A stretch of DNA of 64,000 bases, from the NCBI RefSeq assembly GCF_039652555.1, contig NZ_JBDJAF010000006.1, positions 44,226 to 108,225 on the forward strand, in the 5' to 3' direction. Below, one piece after another: positions 45,149-54,133 of the stretch. The translations under genes and the position numbers were made by a program. Each line of letters starts with the position of its first letter. The stretch's first letter is position 1. The notes beneath the pieces were generated by a model, which worked only from the letters and a program-made list of their open reading frames with translations, had not been told where the DNA came from and made no database searches. Source of the DNA: Parafrigoribacterium mesophilum. Its GTDB lineage: Bacteria; Actinomycetota; Actinomycetes; Actinomycetales; Microbacteriaceae.

Positions 45149-46269
45149 GTTGTCCATCCAACACGAGGCAGCACCGCAGTGACGGTCCATCCGCCGCCCG
45201 GCGCGCGACCCGACTCGCAGACGCCCCCGAGCAAGGCGGCGCGCTCCATCATCCCGGTGATGCCGTAGCCGGGTGTCGTCGCCGGCACAGGTTCACCGTC
45301 GTTGCTCACCGTCAACCGCACCCCACCCTTGTCCACGTCGACGACCACGTCGATGAGGGAGACGCCGCGAGCATGCCGTCGTGCGTTGGTGACCGACTCC
45401 TGCGCCAAGCGATAGACCGCGGCGGCAACGATCGGCGGGATGCTCGCAGTGTCGCCGGTGACGCGCATGTCGACGCGCGGGCCGGTACCGTCGACGCTCG
45501 TGAGCTGCTCGATGTCGACGAAAGTGCGACCGGGCGCCAGCTCGGGCGCCTCCCCCTGCCGCAGCACGCGAACCATCGAGCGCATCTCCGCCAGGGTTTT
45601 GGATGCCTCCTCCTCGATCAGTCCGAGGGCATCCGTCGCCGCCGCAGGGTTCAGGGCGGCAGTCGCCAGGCCGGCCTGAGCGCGGATAGCGATCGCGGAC
45701 ACGTGATGGGCCACCGTATCGTGCAGGTCACGGGCGAGCATCTCCCGCTCCATCAGCTTCGCGCGGTCCAGCTCGCGCATCCTGGCACCGGCCCGGAAGC
45801 GCAGGGCGACACCAAGCGTGAGCACAATGCCCAGGAAGGCGGCTTCCCCGATCAGGTCGCCCAGGGTCGTGCCCGTCAGCGCCGACACGGCCAGATTGGC
45901 GAGAAGGATGCCCGATCCGACCACCAACGCGCGGCCGTTACCCCACCGGAACAGGGCATAGAGGGTGAAGGCGACGACCCCGCTGGCGTACGGGACCGAG
46001 TCGCCGAGCAGGACCGTGCCGACGGCCACGGCGCCCACAGTGATCGCCAGCATCAACAGGGGCCGGGTTCGGCGCCACAGCAGGGTTGGCGCCACCGCGA
46101 TCCCGACGATCGCGGCCACCAGTGGGTAGGGCAGATCCGTGCGGAACACGGCCTCCAACACCGCGGTGAGCGCGACCAGCACCACCAGTGCCCAATCCCG
46201 CCACACCCGCCGCGGCGGTGGCGGAGCGGCGCCGGGCGCGTTCCAGGCGGAGCGCAGGAGGCTGGTCAT
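45145..46269 (-). CDS. Sensor histidine kinase (HisKA_3 type)
   Basis: A 374-residue kinase from ATG 46269 (ATG 46290 is possible). The N-terminal half has five to six membrane helices, the dimerisation helix shows MLARDLHDTVAHHVSAIAIRA with the phospho-His, and the ATPase lobe has QESVTNARRHA (N box) and NDGEPVPATTPGYGITGMMER (G box). This is the usual partner of NarL-type regulators. The membrane sensor has no recognisable extracellular domain, so the signal is probably sensed within the membrane. Confidence 0.94.
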   Translation of the reverse strand: MTSLLRSAWNAPGAAPPPPRRVWRDWALVVLVALTAVLEAVFRTDLPYPLVAAIVGIAVAPTLLWRRTRPLLMLAITVGAVAVGTVLLGDSVPYASGVVAFTLYALFRWGNGRALVVGSGILLANLAVSALTGTTLGDLIGEAAFLGIVLTLGVALRFRAGARMRELDRAKLMEREMLARDLHDTVAHHVSAIAIRAQAGLATAALNPAAATDALGLIEEEASKTLAEMRSMVRVLRQGEAPELAPGRTFVDIEQLTSVDGTGPRVDMRVTGDTASIPPIVAAAVYRLAQESVTNARRHARGVSLIDVVVDVDKGGVRLTVSNDGEPVPATTPGYGITGMMERAALLGGVCESGRAPGGGWTVTAVLPRVGWTT

Positions 46270-46289
46270 CCGCTCATGATACGGGGGCA

Positions 46290-47072
46290 TCAGCGTGCAG
46301 AGGCGGATGAGCCGGGTCGGCTAGTTGTGCCCGATCCGTTTCGGCGTCGGAGGATGACCAATTCGGCGACGGCGGCGTTGATCAGCCAGGCCGCGCCCAT
46401 GAGGAGTGCGTCGGTGACACTGCCCAGCGGGCCGACACTGAGAACCCAGATCGCCAAGACGATGGCTTGGGTTCCGGCGGCGATGCCCAAGGCGTAGGCG
46501 CGGGTCATCCAGTCGCCGTGGGCGACGAAATCGCGGCGTTTGATGGCAACGATGCCGAGCATGATGGACGCCACCATGGCGGAGCCGAACGCCAACCGGA
46601 TGACCATGAGCAGCGGGCTGTTGCCGTCCGGAAACGAGTAGAACGCGGCCATCCACAGTCCGGATAGTGCGGCGATGAGGCCGGCGGGGATCAGGATGAG
46701 CCCGGCGATGCGGTGCCAGCCGCGCCTGGCGCGCAGCGATGGGACGAACTGGAACGCCCCGAGCAGGCAGTACACCGTGGCACCGACGATGTGGGCAACC
46801 ACCGGAATCGGCGAGGCGAAGAACCGGGCGTTGTCCGCCGTGATCGTGCCGCCGGCAAGAACGCTGAGGCGGAAGGCGCCGCCGAGCACCGGGATGAGGC
46901 TGAGCAGGATCAGCCCGGTGACTGCCAGCCAGCCGGTGCTGTGGCGGTCACTTCGACCGGCTTTGTTCAACGCTCGATACGCCCGCTCGCTGCTCTCGCG
47001 GGCTGCTCGGTCAGCGGGAGGCTCGCGGGCCACCCGACCAGCATCGGATCGACCACCAAGAAGTTGTGTCAT
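46290..47072 (-). CDS. DUF2306 membrane protein
   Basis: A 260-residue protein from ATG 47072 with about seven hydrophobic segments after a charged N-terminus of 50 residues. HIVGATVYCLLGAFQFVPSLRARRGWHRIAGL and DWMTRAYALGIAAGTQAI, both with conserved His/Arg, are typical of DUF2306. The function is unknown. It stands 20 bp upstream of the sensor kinase, so all three may be one transcript. Confidence 0.85.
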   Translation of the reverse strand: MTQLLGGRSDAGRVAREPPADRAARESSERAYRALNKAGRSDRHSTGWLAVTGLILLSLIPVLGGAFRLSVLAGGTITADNARFFASPIPVVAHIVGATVYCLLGAFQFVPSLRARRGWHRIAGLILIPAGLIAALSGLWMAAFYSFPDGNSPLLMVIRLAFGSAMVASIMLGIVAIKRRDFVAHGDWMTRAYALGIAAGTQAIVLAIWVLSVGPLGSVTDALLMGAAWLINAAVAELVILRRRNGSGTTSRPGSSASAR

Positions 47073-47204
47073 TACTTCATGCTCGCCTGCACCCCGGTGG
47101 CGCACATCGGGAGGGAGAACGAGTCAAGAACCGTACTTTCGGCCGATCCAGGTCGGGCCGAATTGCCGATGTCCGGCACCCGGACGGGCAGCCAATATCG
47201 AGTC

Positions 47205-48212
47205 ATGACAACAACCAACACCATGACAGCGGCGGTGTACCGCCGCTTCGGCGCACCGGAGGTCGTTCAGATCGAGCAGACCCGCAAGCCGACCCCGAAA
47301 GCCGACGAAATCCTCGTCAAGGTCTATGCCAGCACCGTCAGCGCGGCGGACTACCGGGCCCGCAGCCGTGACATCCCGGGCGGCCTCGGCGTGCTTGCCG
47401 CGTTCGGCATCGGCCTGTTCCGGCCGAGCCGCCGCATCCTGGGAATGGATGTCGCCGGCGTCGTTGAAGCAGTCGGTGCAGACGTCACCGCCTTCAGCCC
47501 GGGCGACCGGGTGATCGCCATGCTGGGCGGCAAGTTCGGCGGCCACGCCGAGTACGTCTCCATCCCGCAGGACGGCACCATCACCCGCGCTCCCTCCAAC
47601 CTCACACTCGAGCAGGCTGTCACCCTCCCCTTCGGTGGCACGACGGCGCGAGGCTTCCTGAACCAGGTGGCCGTAAAGCCAGGCGACACCGTGCTGGTCA
47701 ACGGTGCATCCGGAGCCGTCGGGACTGCGGCTGTGCAACTCACCAAACAGCTGGGCGCCCACGTCACCGGGGTCACCAGCACCGCAAACCGTGAGCTGGT
47801 CGCCGCGCTCGGCGCCGACCGGGTCATCGACTATACGACGGATGACTTCCTGGCCGAGGGCACGCAGTATGACGTCATCATCGACTGTGTCGGCAACGCC
47901 GGATTCGAGCAGGCCGAGTCGTCGATCAAACCCGGTGGCGCGCTGCTACTCGTGATCGCCGATCTGAAGGCGCTCGTGCGATCGCGCGGGCAGAGCCGTA
48001 AGAGCGGCAAGCTCATCACCCCGAACGTCAAGTACACCGCCGACGACCTGGCCTACCTGGTCAGCCTCGCCGAGTCCGGCCGATACCAGCCGGTCATCGA
48101 CCGCACCTACGGCCTCACCGACATCGTCGAGGCACACCGCTACGTGGACACCGGACGCAAGAAGGGCAACGTCGTCGTGCGCATCACCACCCCAACCAAC
48201 CACACAAATTAG
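47205..48212 (+). CDS. Zinc-independent MDR alcohol dehydrogenase/quinone oxidoreductase
   Basis: A 335-residue medium-chain reductase of the QOR/zeta-crystallin type. It has the N-terminal GroES-like domain (GMDVAGVVEAVGADVTAFSPGD) and the Rossmann motif VNGASGAVGTAAVQLTKQLGA for NADPH, and lacks the catalytic and structural zinc Cys sets. The C-terminal GLTDIVEAHRYVDTGRKKGNVVV is typical. The likely role is reduction of quinones or enones. ATG 47205 is the first in-frame ATG after a plausible spacer; it is divergent from the DUF2306 gene and 45 bp before the DUF4389 gene. Confidence 0.9.
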   Translation: MTTTNTMTAAVYRRFGAPEVVQIEQTRKPTPKADEILVKVYASTVSAADYRARSRDIPGGLGVLAAFGIGLFRPSRRILGMDVAGVVEAVGADVTAFSPGDRVIAMLGGKFGGHAEYVSIPQDGTITRAPSNLTLEQAVTLPFGGTTARGFLNQVAVKPGDTVLVNGASGAVGTAAVQLTKQLGAHVTGVTSTANRELVAALGADRVIDYTTDDFLAEGTQYDVIIDCVGNAGFEQAESSIKPGGALLLVIADLKALVRSRGQSRKSGKLITPNVKYTADDLAYLVSLAESGRYQPVIDRTYGLTDIVEAHRYVDTGRKKGNVVVRITTPTNHTN

Positions 48213-48257
48213 CCACCCTCACAGGTTAACCAACTACACAAACTAAGGAAAGACATC

Positions 48258-49130
48258 ATGACCATCGCCTCCCCCGAAGCAACTGACCCGCACCGCCTGA
48301 AAATGAGCGGCATGCACATGGTGGCACTCATCGCCGGCGTGCTCGCGACGGCAGGATCACATCGCCTCTTCGGCAACATCGACCACCTTTGGTGGGGGCT
48401 GGCGGCGCTTGCGGTCGGCATTATCCTCATCCTGGTGGGAGCCGTGGGGCTTGGCCGCAGCATCCACTTCGCACCGGTTGCGGCTGCGAGCTCGGGCTAT
48501 CCGACGCGCCTGGAAGGCCACCTGGACCCGGCGCTGTCCCGCGGCATGTGGCTGGTCAAGTGGCTGCTGGCCATCCCGCACTACATCGTGCTGGCCATCC
48601 TGTGGGCGGCGGTTCCCGTCGCCGTGCTGGCCGCTGGTGTGATGATCCTCTTCACCGGCCGCTACCCGGCGTCGCTTTTCGAGTTCGTCGTGGGAGTGCT
48701 CCGCTGGAACTGGCGCGTGGTGTTCTACGCCACCGGGGTGCTGGCCACCGACCAGTATCCGCCGTTCACCCTCGCACGGACCGACTTCCCGGCAACCTTC
48801 GACGTCGCGTACCCCGACCGGCTGTCTCGCTGGAAGGTGCTGGTCAAGTCCTGGCTGCTGGCCTTCCCGCATCTGATCATCGTGGGAATCCTGGCCGGCC
48901 TGTTCTGGGTGTTCTCCGACGGCCCGGGCGTTGGCGGGTTGGTGGGTTTGCTGGTCTTCATCGCGGCACTGATCCTGCTCTTCACCGGTGCTTACAACGC
49001 CGGCCTGTTCAACCTGGTCATGGGCATCCACCGGTGGATCTACCGCGTCTACGCCTACACGTCGCTGCTGCGCGACGACTACCCGCCGTTCCGTCTGGAT
49101 CAGGGCCCGCTCGAGACCCCGGCTAGGTGA
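48258..49130 (+). CDS. DUF4389 membrane protein
   Basis: A 290-residue protein with two N-terminal helices followed by two homologous DUF4389 modules: GMWLVKWLLAIPHYIVLAIL...FTGRYPASLFEFVVGVLRWNWRV and RWKVLVKSWLLAFPHLIIVGIL...FTGAYNAGLFNLVMGIHRWIYRV, each ending in YPPF. The function is unknown. It is probably cotranscribed with the oxidoreductase. An AAGGAA stretch precedes the ATG. Its end overlaps the convergent glycosyltransferase by 8 bp. Confidence 0.9.
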   Translation: MTIASPEATDPHRLKMSGMHMVALIAGVLATAGSHRLFGNIDHLWWGLAALAVGIILILVGAVGLGRSIHFAPVAAASSGYPTRLEGHLDPALSRGMWLVKWLLAIPHYIVLAILWAAVPVAVLAAGVMILFTGRYPASLFEFVVGVLRWNWRVVFYATGVLATDQYPPFTLARTDFPATFDVAYPDRLSRWKVLVKSWLLAFPHLIIVGILAGLFWVFSDGPGVGGLVGLLVFIAALILLFTGAYNAGLFNLVMGIHRWIYRVYAYTSLLRDDYPPFRLDQGPLETPAR

Positions 49131-50241
49131 GCACAGAAGCCAGCGCATGGAGCCGGTCGGCCGCGGTCGCGGTTCCCCGGCTCGCTCGGATAGCGGCCCC
49201 TACCCGGGCCGCTTCCTTGCGGTATCGGTCATCGGCCACGACGGTGGCAATCGCCTCGCGGATTCGCTCCCGTGACGCCGAGGTCGGCAGCAGGATGCCG
49301 GCCCCGGCATCCTGCACCGCCCGGCCGATGATGGGCTGGTCGAACCTGCGATTCACCGGGATCATCACGAGCGGCAGGTCGTGAGCCAGGGCCAGCATCG
49401 TCGTCGCGTGTCCGCCGTGCCCGACCAGGACGGAACTGGTCGGCATCACCTCGCGATGCCGCAGATAACGATGGATTTCGGTGTTCGCGGGGACCCGCAA
49501 TCGATTCGGGTCGAGAGCGGGACCGGTGGTGGCCAGCCCGCGCACCGGCAGCTCGCTGATTGCGTCCAGTGCCGACTGCAGGATGCGCTCCTGACCAGGG
49601 ATGAACGTCGTACTCAGGCTCACCAGAACGGTCGGATCCGGGCCACCGTGCTGCGGCGCCCCGAGATCCTCCGGAAGCGCAGGCCCGGTGTAGGTCAGCG
49701 GCACGGCCGCATCCGCGCGAAGCGGGGCCAGATCGAGCTCCTCAAGCGTGGCTACCAGCACCAGGTCCGCGGCGGCCCACATTTCTCGGGGCCGGTACCC
49801 GGCCAGGCGGGCGATGGCCCCCGCCGGGCCGCTTGCCATGGTGCGGCTGACCGCGCCGTACAGCGAGTGCACCAGGACTGCGCAACGGCGACCGGCTCTC
49901 TCGGCGGCCTTCAGCGGTCCGTAGAGCAGGCAATCGATCACGATGATGTCGGTCGCGGCCCGTTCCACGCTCGCGAGCATGTCCTCGCCGAAGCTGCGAT
50001 TGGTGAGCACTCCGAGGAACGCGGTGGCGCTCTGCGCTCCCCCGCCATCCGCGGTTGCCGTCCAGGCTCCGGGGTTGCGATACGATTCGAAGTCGAATCC
50101 GGCGGCGCGAATTGTCTCGCGCTGGCTGGGCTGCCCCAGAAAACGCACCCGGTCGCCGCGTCGTACCAGTGCCGCCGCGATCTCGAGCGCGGGAGCGACA
50201 TTCCCCCCTCCGTCCCAGGTGACGAAGAGCAGATTGACCAT
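49123..50241 (-). CDS. GT1-family (MGT-like) glycosyltransferase
   Basis: A 372-residue GT-B glycosyltransferase of the macrolide/erythromycin type: VTWDGGGNVAPALEIAAALVRRGDRVRFLG at the N-terminus, VSLSTTFIPGQERILQSALDA in the donor domain, and VGHGGHATTMLALAHDLPLVMIP, the sugar-nucleotide binding motif. Typical substrates are antibiotics, sterols or flavonoids; glycosylation of a toxic compound is plausible. ATG 50241 has GAGGT about 8 bp upstream. The TetR gene just upstream on the same strand probably controls it. Confidence 0.9.
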   Translation of the reverse strand: MVNLLFVTWDGGGNVAPALEIAAALVRRGDRVRFLGQPSQRETIRAAGFDFESYRNPGAWTATADGGGAQSATAFLGVLTNRSFGEDMLASVERAATDIIVIDCLLYGPLKAAERAGRRCAVLVHSLYGAVSRTMASGPAGAIARLAGYRPREMWAAADLVLVATLEELDLAPLRADAAVPLTYTGPALPEDLGAPQHGGPDPTVLVSLSTTFIPGQERILQSALDAISELPVRGLATTGPALDPNRLRVPANTEIHRYLRHREVMPTSSVLVGHGGHATTMLALAHDLPLVMIPVNRRFDQPIIGRAVQDAGAGILLPTSASRERIREAIATVVADDRYRKEAARVGAAIRASRGTATAADRLHALASVLT

Positions 50242-50254
50242 TTCGATTACCTCC

Positions 50255-50848
50255 TCAATGACTGGTTTTGCTGCTGGAAAGGACCGCCTCCACCAGTTGC
50301 AGCATCGAACGCTCCGTACTCTTGCGGTCGAGGCCGCGGTCGCGGCGCAGGAGCTTCCAGGTGTAGACATCCGTCGCGACAACCAGAAGGTCGGGATCCG
50401 CTCGCCGTCCGTCGCCCCGATTCAACTGCGGCGCGAAGACCGCTTCTACCCAGGCGCGATGGGTCTGCCTACCCAGGTCGGTGATCCGCCGGATGCGTGC
50501 ATCCCCCAGTTCTTGACCCAGCATCGCGATGACCCAGTCACCGCGCACCTCGTAGTGGTCGACGATGGCCGCCACTGCGGCAGGAACGTCCCCCGTCGGT
50601 GCGCTTCTCTCCTCGATGATTTCCGCGGCGGCGAATTCCACTGCCGCGTCGAATAGACCGTCGCGGCTGCCGAAGTGCCTCAGAATCGTCTGCACGCTCA
50701 CTCCGGCGCGAGTCGCGACGTCGCTCAACATGATGTCGATCGTCAACTTCTCGGTGCTGAGATCCACGAGCGCACGAAGTGCCCGTGACCGCGTGTTGGC
50801 GGCCGAGGCGGCTCGGGCGACCATCGTGTACCGACGTGAAGTATTCAT
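50255..50848 (-). CDS. TetR-family transcriptional regulator
   Basis: A 197-residue regulator. The N-terminal HTH is LSDVATRAGVSVQTILRHFGSRDGLF; the rest is the helical ligand-binding domain. ATG 50848 is chosen because a good promoter (-35 at 50881-50886, -10 at 50858-50863) leaves only 9 nt before it; the further upstream ATG (50869) would lie outside the transcript. The message may be nearly leaderless. The glycosyltransferase gene follows after 13 bp, suggesting a self-regulated detoxification pair. Confidence 0.9.
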   Translation of the reverse strand: MNTSRRYTMVARAASAANTRSRALRALVDLSTEKLTIDIMLSDVATRAGVSVQTILRHFGSRDGLFDAAVEFAAAEIIEERSAPTGDVPAAVAAIVDHYEVRGDWVIAMLGQELGDARIRRITDLGRQTHRAWVEAVFAPQLNRGDGRRADPDLLVVATDVYTWKLLRRDRGLDRKSTERSMLQLVEAVLSSSKTSH

Positions 50849-50857
50849 GTCAGTTGC

Positions 50858-50886
50858 AATTAACACCAATTATCTGGTCGAGTCAA
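50858..50886 (-). promoter_or_regulatory. Promoter of the TetR-glycosyltransferase operon
   Basis: On the minus strand TTGACT (-35) and TTAATT (-10) are separated by exactly 17 bp, close to the housekeeping consensus. The spacer contains ATAATTGGTG, and AATTNNNNNAATT-like symmetry around the -10 box could serve as TetR operator. The start codon is 9 nt downstream of the -10 box. Confidence 0.7.
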
Positions 50887-50900
50887 CCCCGTTGCGTGGA

Positions 50901-51410
50901 TTAATCGTCACCGGCGCCGTGATGGTCCTCGGCGGGTGGCTTGCCCGACGCCAGCAATTTCGCTGAGGACTGACCGGCGCTCGACCACGACCCTTCCAAC
51001 CCGATCACCGCGAGGCCCGACGTGGGCATGGACATCGGCTCACCCGTGAGAAGCGAAAGGAGATCCTCCATTCCGGGATTGTGCCCGACCACTACTACCG
51101 TGTGGGCCTCATCGGGCAGGGCGCGCACCACACCGAGCAGTTCGTCGTTGGATGCGGCATACACGCGGTCGTCGATCCAGACCAGCGGTGGGCTATCGAG
51201 TTCGGCCGAGGCGAGCTCCCAGGTCTTTTGAGCTCGGCTTGCCGGTGAGACGACGACGAGGTCAAGGCCGCCAACGCCGTGCGCCAACCATCGGCCAGCC
51301 TGTGGTGCCTCGCGCAGGCCCCGCTCGGACAGAGGACGATCGATGTCAGCGTCGTCGCCGGACCAATCCGACTTGGCGTGCCGCAGCAGGATGAGAGTGC
51401 GTTCAGACAT
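50901..51410 (-). CDS. sixA: SixA-like phosphohistidine phosphatase
   Basis: A 169-residue histidine phosphatase. ILLRHAKSDWSGDD is the RHG-type motif in the SixA form (RHAKS), PLSERGLREA follows, and VVVGHNPGMEDLL holds the second catalytic His. It removes phosphate from phosphohistidine in proteins or from small molecules; the real substrate is unknown. It diverges from the Fpg/Nei gene. Confidence 0.9.
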   Translation of the reverse strand: MSERTLILLRHAKSDWSGDDADIDRPLSERGLREAPQAGRWLAHGVGGLDLVVVSPASRAQKTWELASAELDSPPLVWIDDRVYAASNDELLGVVRALPDEAHTVVVVGHNPGMEDLLSLLTGEPMSMPTSGLAVIGLEGSWSSAGQSSAKLLASGKPPAEDHHGAGDD

Positions 51411-51563
51411 CCAAGCCCCCCACGCTCGCTAGCAATGGAGCTGTTTCGGTCGAGAACCCACGAGGGGCCGCAGCATTGTCACAGTCTTCCACCGTTGACG
51501 TCTCGGGCACTAGTAGTCCCTGGGCGATAGACGGACGTCGTAGGTTCGACTATGACTGGAGTC

Positions 51564-52427
51564 ATGCCGGAACTTCCCGAGGTGCAGGCGCTGGCCGCCG
51601 ACCTTGATGGCCGGCTTCGCGGTCGGCTTGTCGGGCGGCTCGACCTCCTGTCGTTCGCGGCACTGAAAACCTTCGACCCGTCGGTCTCGCAACTGGCCGG
51701 CGCCGTCGTTGACTCCGTCGCCCGACACGGCAAGTTCCTCGACTTCAACATCGGCGACCTGCACCTGGTCGTGCACCTCGCCCGTGCCGGCTGGATCCGC
51801 TGGAACGACGGGACGCGATCGACGACGCTTTCCCGCTCGGGGAAGGGCCCGCTGGCGGCGCGGCTCCTGCTCGAGGACGGCACTGGTATCAACATCACCG
51901 AGGCCGGCACCAAGAAAAGTCTGGCGATCTACCTTGTCCGGAACCCGGAGGAGGTTCCGGGTATCGCCCGGCTCGGCCCCGACCCGCTGAGTGACAGCTT
52001 CACGCTGGAAACCTTCCGGAACATCCTCGCCGCTGCCGGACGGGCCCAGATCAAAGGCGTCCTCCGCAACCAGTCGATCATCGCCGGCATCGGCAACGCC
52101 TACTCGGATGAAATTCTGCACGCAGCGAAGATGTCGCCATTCAAGCCGGCGTCGATGAGCCCGGATGAGGCTGCCCGCCTGTACGACGCCGTGCAGTCGA
52201 CACTGCACGAGGCGATCGAGCGATCGGAGGGTCTGGCCGCGTCCGAGCTGAAGAAGGAGAAAAAGGCCGGGATGCGCGTGCACGGCAGAACAGGAGAACC
52301 CTGCCCGGTCTGCGGGGACACCGTGCGGCAGGTGATCTTTGCCGACTCCACCCTCCAGTACTGCCCGACCTGTCAGACCGGCGGCAAACCGCTGGCTGAT
52401 CGGGTGTTATCGCGGCTGCTCAAGTAG
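51564..52427 (+). CDS. Fpg/Nei-family DNA glycosylase
   Basis: A 287-residue bifunctional glycosylase/lyase for oxidised bases. ATG 51564 gives MPELPEVQ, placing the catalytic Pro2 and Glu3 at the N-terminus after Met removal; the earlier in-frame start at 51552 would bury it. The H2TH region has IKGVLRNQSIIAGIGNAYSDEIL, and the C-terminal zinc finger has CPVCG and CPTC. Between residues 220 and 245 there is a basic KKEKKAG stretch. It could be Nei- or Fpg-like; sequence alone does not decide. Confidence 0.92.
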   Translation: MPELPEVQALAADLDGRLRGRLVGRLDLLSFAALKTFDPSVSQLAGAVVDSVARHGKFLDFNIGDLHLVVHLARAGWIRWNDGTRSTTLSRSGKGPLAARLLLEDGTGINITEAGTKKSLAIYLVRNPEEVPGIARLGPDPLSDSFTLETFRNILAAAGRAQIKGVLRNQSIIAGIGNAYSDEILHAAKMSPFKPASMSPDEAARLYDAVQSTLHEAIERSEGLAASELKKEKKAGMRVHGRTGEPCPVCGDTVRQVIFADSTLQYCPTCQTGGKPLADRVLSRLLK

Positions 52428-52430
52428 TCG

Positions 52431-52487
52431 GCGTCAATACAGGTCTGCGTCAATACAGGTCGGTGTCGATACAGGTCGGCGTCATCG
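52431..52487. repeat. 16-bp tandem repeat, about 3.5 units, after the glycosylase stop
   Basis: Units of GCGTCAATACAGGTCK stand at 52431-52446 and 52447-52462, a variant GTGTCGATACAGGTCG at 52463-52478, and a partial unit after it. The array begins three bases after the stop codon of the Fpg/Nei gene. Confidence 0.85.
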
Positions 52488-52513
52488 AAACAGTTGCTAG
52501 TGTGCGGACATGG

Positions 52514-52711
52514 GAAATGCGCTCGAGTGGCTCGCAAGTTCCGACGGGCCGATTCGGCATGACGCAGATCTCGTCGCCCAACAATTCGGTGCTGGTCATC
52601 GGCCGTGTGATCGTCGAGAACGACAGAGACCTGCCGGCCGCGTACGCGCTGGCGAAGCAGATCCAGCTCGCGCCGCTCGCTCAGCACACGCCCTTTCAAG
52701 CCACGGAGTGA
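52514..52711 (+). pseudogene. DUF1254-like fragment
   Basis: About 65 codons that read like a piece of a DUF1254/DUF1214 protein: ISSPNNSVLVIGRVIVENDRD-type sequence followed by LPAAYALAKQIQLAPL. Proteins of that family are over 400 residues, so only a fragment remains. There is no credible start; the frame runs from the tandem repeat. Confidence 0.5.
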
Positions 52712-52721
52712 GGAGACAGCG

Positions 52722-53027
52722 ATGCCTGCAACGCTAAGGCTGACGCACAGCACCATCGGCGTGGAGGTGCGTCGCGGCACATATGACGCGGTGGTCGATG
52801 GCAGGCATGCTGGAAGTCTTGAACTGAATGAGACCATCGATATACCGGTCGAGCCCGGACGTCACACCCTGCAGGTTCGAAGTGGCCGAAACTCGAGCCG
52901 AACCGAGACCTTCGAGGTTGCCGAGGGCGACATCGCCAGCTTCCGCTGCAGCGGAAAGAGCATCCTGCCGATCTTCCTGCTCTCCTTTGTCGTACCCAGC
53001 CTGGCGCTCTCGCTCACGCGCGAGTAG
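52722..53027 (+). CDS. Small PEGA-like membrane protein, unknown function
   Basis: A 101-residue protein: an N-terminal beta-rich domain with YDAVVDGRHAGSLELNETIDIPVEPGRHTLQVRSG-type pattern resembling PEGA repeats, then a hydrophobic C-terminus (LPIFLLSFVVPSLALSL). It may be a tail-anchored membrane protein. ATG 52722 has GTGAGGAG nearby upstream. No known relatives with a role. Confidence 0.65.
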   Translation: MPATLRLTHSTIGVEVRRGTYDAVVDGRHAGSLELNETIDIPVEPGRHTLQVRSGRNSSRTETFEVAEGDIASFRCSGKSILPIFLLSFVVPSLALSLTRE

Positions 53028-53116
53028 CCGCACGTCGCCGGACCACCACTCCAGACGCAATATCGGTGTGACGCCCGCTAACGTGGGGTGCACCATTACC
53101 GATCAAAAGGGGTCCC

Positions 53117-53581
53117 ATGCCGTACATCGTCGACTTCGAAGACGTATCGACCGTTGGCCTCGAGTCGTCGCCGGTAGCTGAGGCTCTGGCCGGGTTGCGT
53201 GCGAACGAGGCACGCTACTTTAGAAACAAGTACGGACACGTCTTCACCGTCAGTCCGGCTGACGAGACACCTGAGGTGCTCGACTGGGTGAGTCGTATCC
53301 TCAAGGACGAGCGGGACATCGTCATCGGCTCTCGGGCCCTCGAGGCCACCGCCTTCGAAGTCGACGGTATTCGCATGGCCTATGTGTTCTATGAATCCGG
53401 ACTCTCGATCAACGTCATGTACACCATCGAGGACGGGCAGAAGCGAGCCGTGGGACTCAAGCTCTCCCAAGGCATGGAGATTCCCGAGGAGCTTGCGCCG
53501 CACTTCAAATTCGCACGCCAGAAATCGAAGCTGGCCGGCGTCATCCGCGGTTCCTACTTTGTGATCAAGGGCGAGTACTAG
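53117..53581 (+). CDS. Hypothetical protein; 3' end duplicated at 57598
   Basis: A 154-residue soluble protein, not recognised. It has mixed alpha/beta composition, with VSPADETPEVLDWVSRILKD and IRMAYVFYESGLSINVMYT as its most characteristic stretches, and a basic C-terminus. An AAAGGGG stretch precedes ATG 53117. Its last 21 codons are repeated 4 kb downstream (57598-57661) with two synonymous changes, showing that the locus was split or duplicated. Confidence 0.7.
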   Translation: MPYIVDFEDVSTVGLESSPVAEALAGLRANEARYFRNKYGHVFTVSPADETPEVLDWVSRILKDERDIVIGSRALEATAFEVDGIRMAYVFYESGLSINVMYTIEDGQKRAVGLKLSQGMEIPEELAPHFKFARQKSKLAGVIRGSYFVIKGEY

Positions 53582-53582
53582 G
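53517..53582. repeat. 66-bp direct repeat, left copy
   Basis: Comprises the last codons and stop of the hypothetical gene. Matches 57598-57663 at 64 of 66 positions; both differences are synonymous third-codon changes. Confidence 0.95.
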
Positions 53583-53594
53583 TCTACTTCCGTT

Positions 53595-54050
53595 TCATCG
53601 CTGCAGATCGCGGCGGGGGCGCACGGCGACCGTCACCCGGGACGAAGCGCACAGCCGACCGTTGTCATCGAGGAACTCAACATCCCAGACCCAGTTCGTG
53701 CGGCCTTGATGCAGAGCACGGGCCTCGGCATGGATTGTGCCACTGGAGATCGGATGAAGAAATGCCGTGTTGTTTGAACTCCCCATGGCGGTCTCGCCCT
53801 TGGGCCACACATGGTGCACCGTCGCTTCGGTTGCCACCATTTCCGCAAGCGCTGCATAGACGCCCCCGTGGACAACACCGAACCGCTGGCAAGTACGGGC
53901 TGTCACGGCGGCTTCGCCACGTGCCGTCGCTTCGCCTATCTCCAGAATGCGGAAGCCGAGAACACCGTCCAATGCTTCTAGCGGGGCGACCGGATATTCG
54001 TCGAGGACGTCCGGCATTCCCAGGGTTTCCCGCTGATCATTCACAGCCAA
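53595..54050 (-). CDS. PaaI-family hotdog-fold thioesterase
   Basis: A 151-residue acyl-CoA thioesterase-like protein. TCQRFGVVHGGVYAALAEMV is the HGG-containing catalytic helix region, and MGSSNNTAFLHPISSGTIHAEARALHQGR the adjacent strand with the usual G(S)xNxxFLxP pattern. It probably hydrolyses aromatic or acyl-CoA esters, a safety valve for the CoA ligase in the same cassette. It diverges from the hxlR-type gene over an intergenic gap with an operator-like palindrome. Confidence 0.9.
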   Translation of the reverse strand: MAVNDQRETLGMPDVLDEYPVAPLEALDGVLGFRILEIGEATARGEAAVTARTCQRFGVVHGGVYAALAEMVATEATVHHVWPKGETAMGSSNNTAFLHPISSGTIHAEARALHQGRTNWVWDVEFLDDNGRLCASSRVTVAVRPRRDLQR

Positions 54051-54091
54051 CTCCCTAGGGTTCGACGTATTTTTGGCGTGACCACCGTATC

Positions 54092-54108
54092 AGTTCTGAT
54101 TCCGAACC
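54092..54108. promoter_or_regulatory. Operator-like palindrome, copy 1
   Basis: AGTTCTGATTCCGAACC lies in the divergent gap between the thioesterase and the HxlR regulator. It shares length, spacing and half-sites (AGTTCT, GAACY) with 54623-54639. The probable ligand is the HxlR protein itself. Confidence 0.6.
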
Positions 54109-54133
54109 GACTCCGGACTGTAGATTCTTTTCT

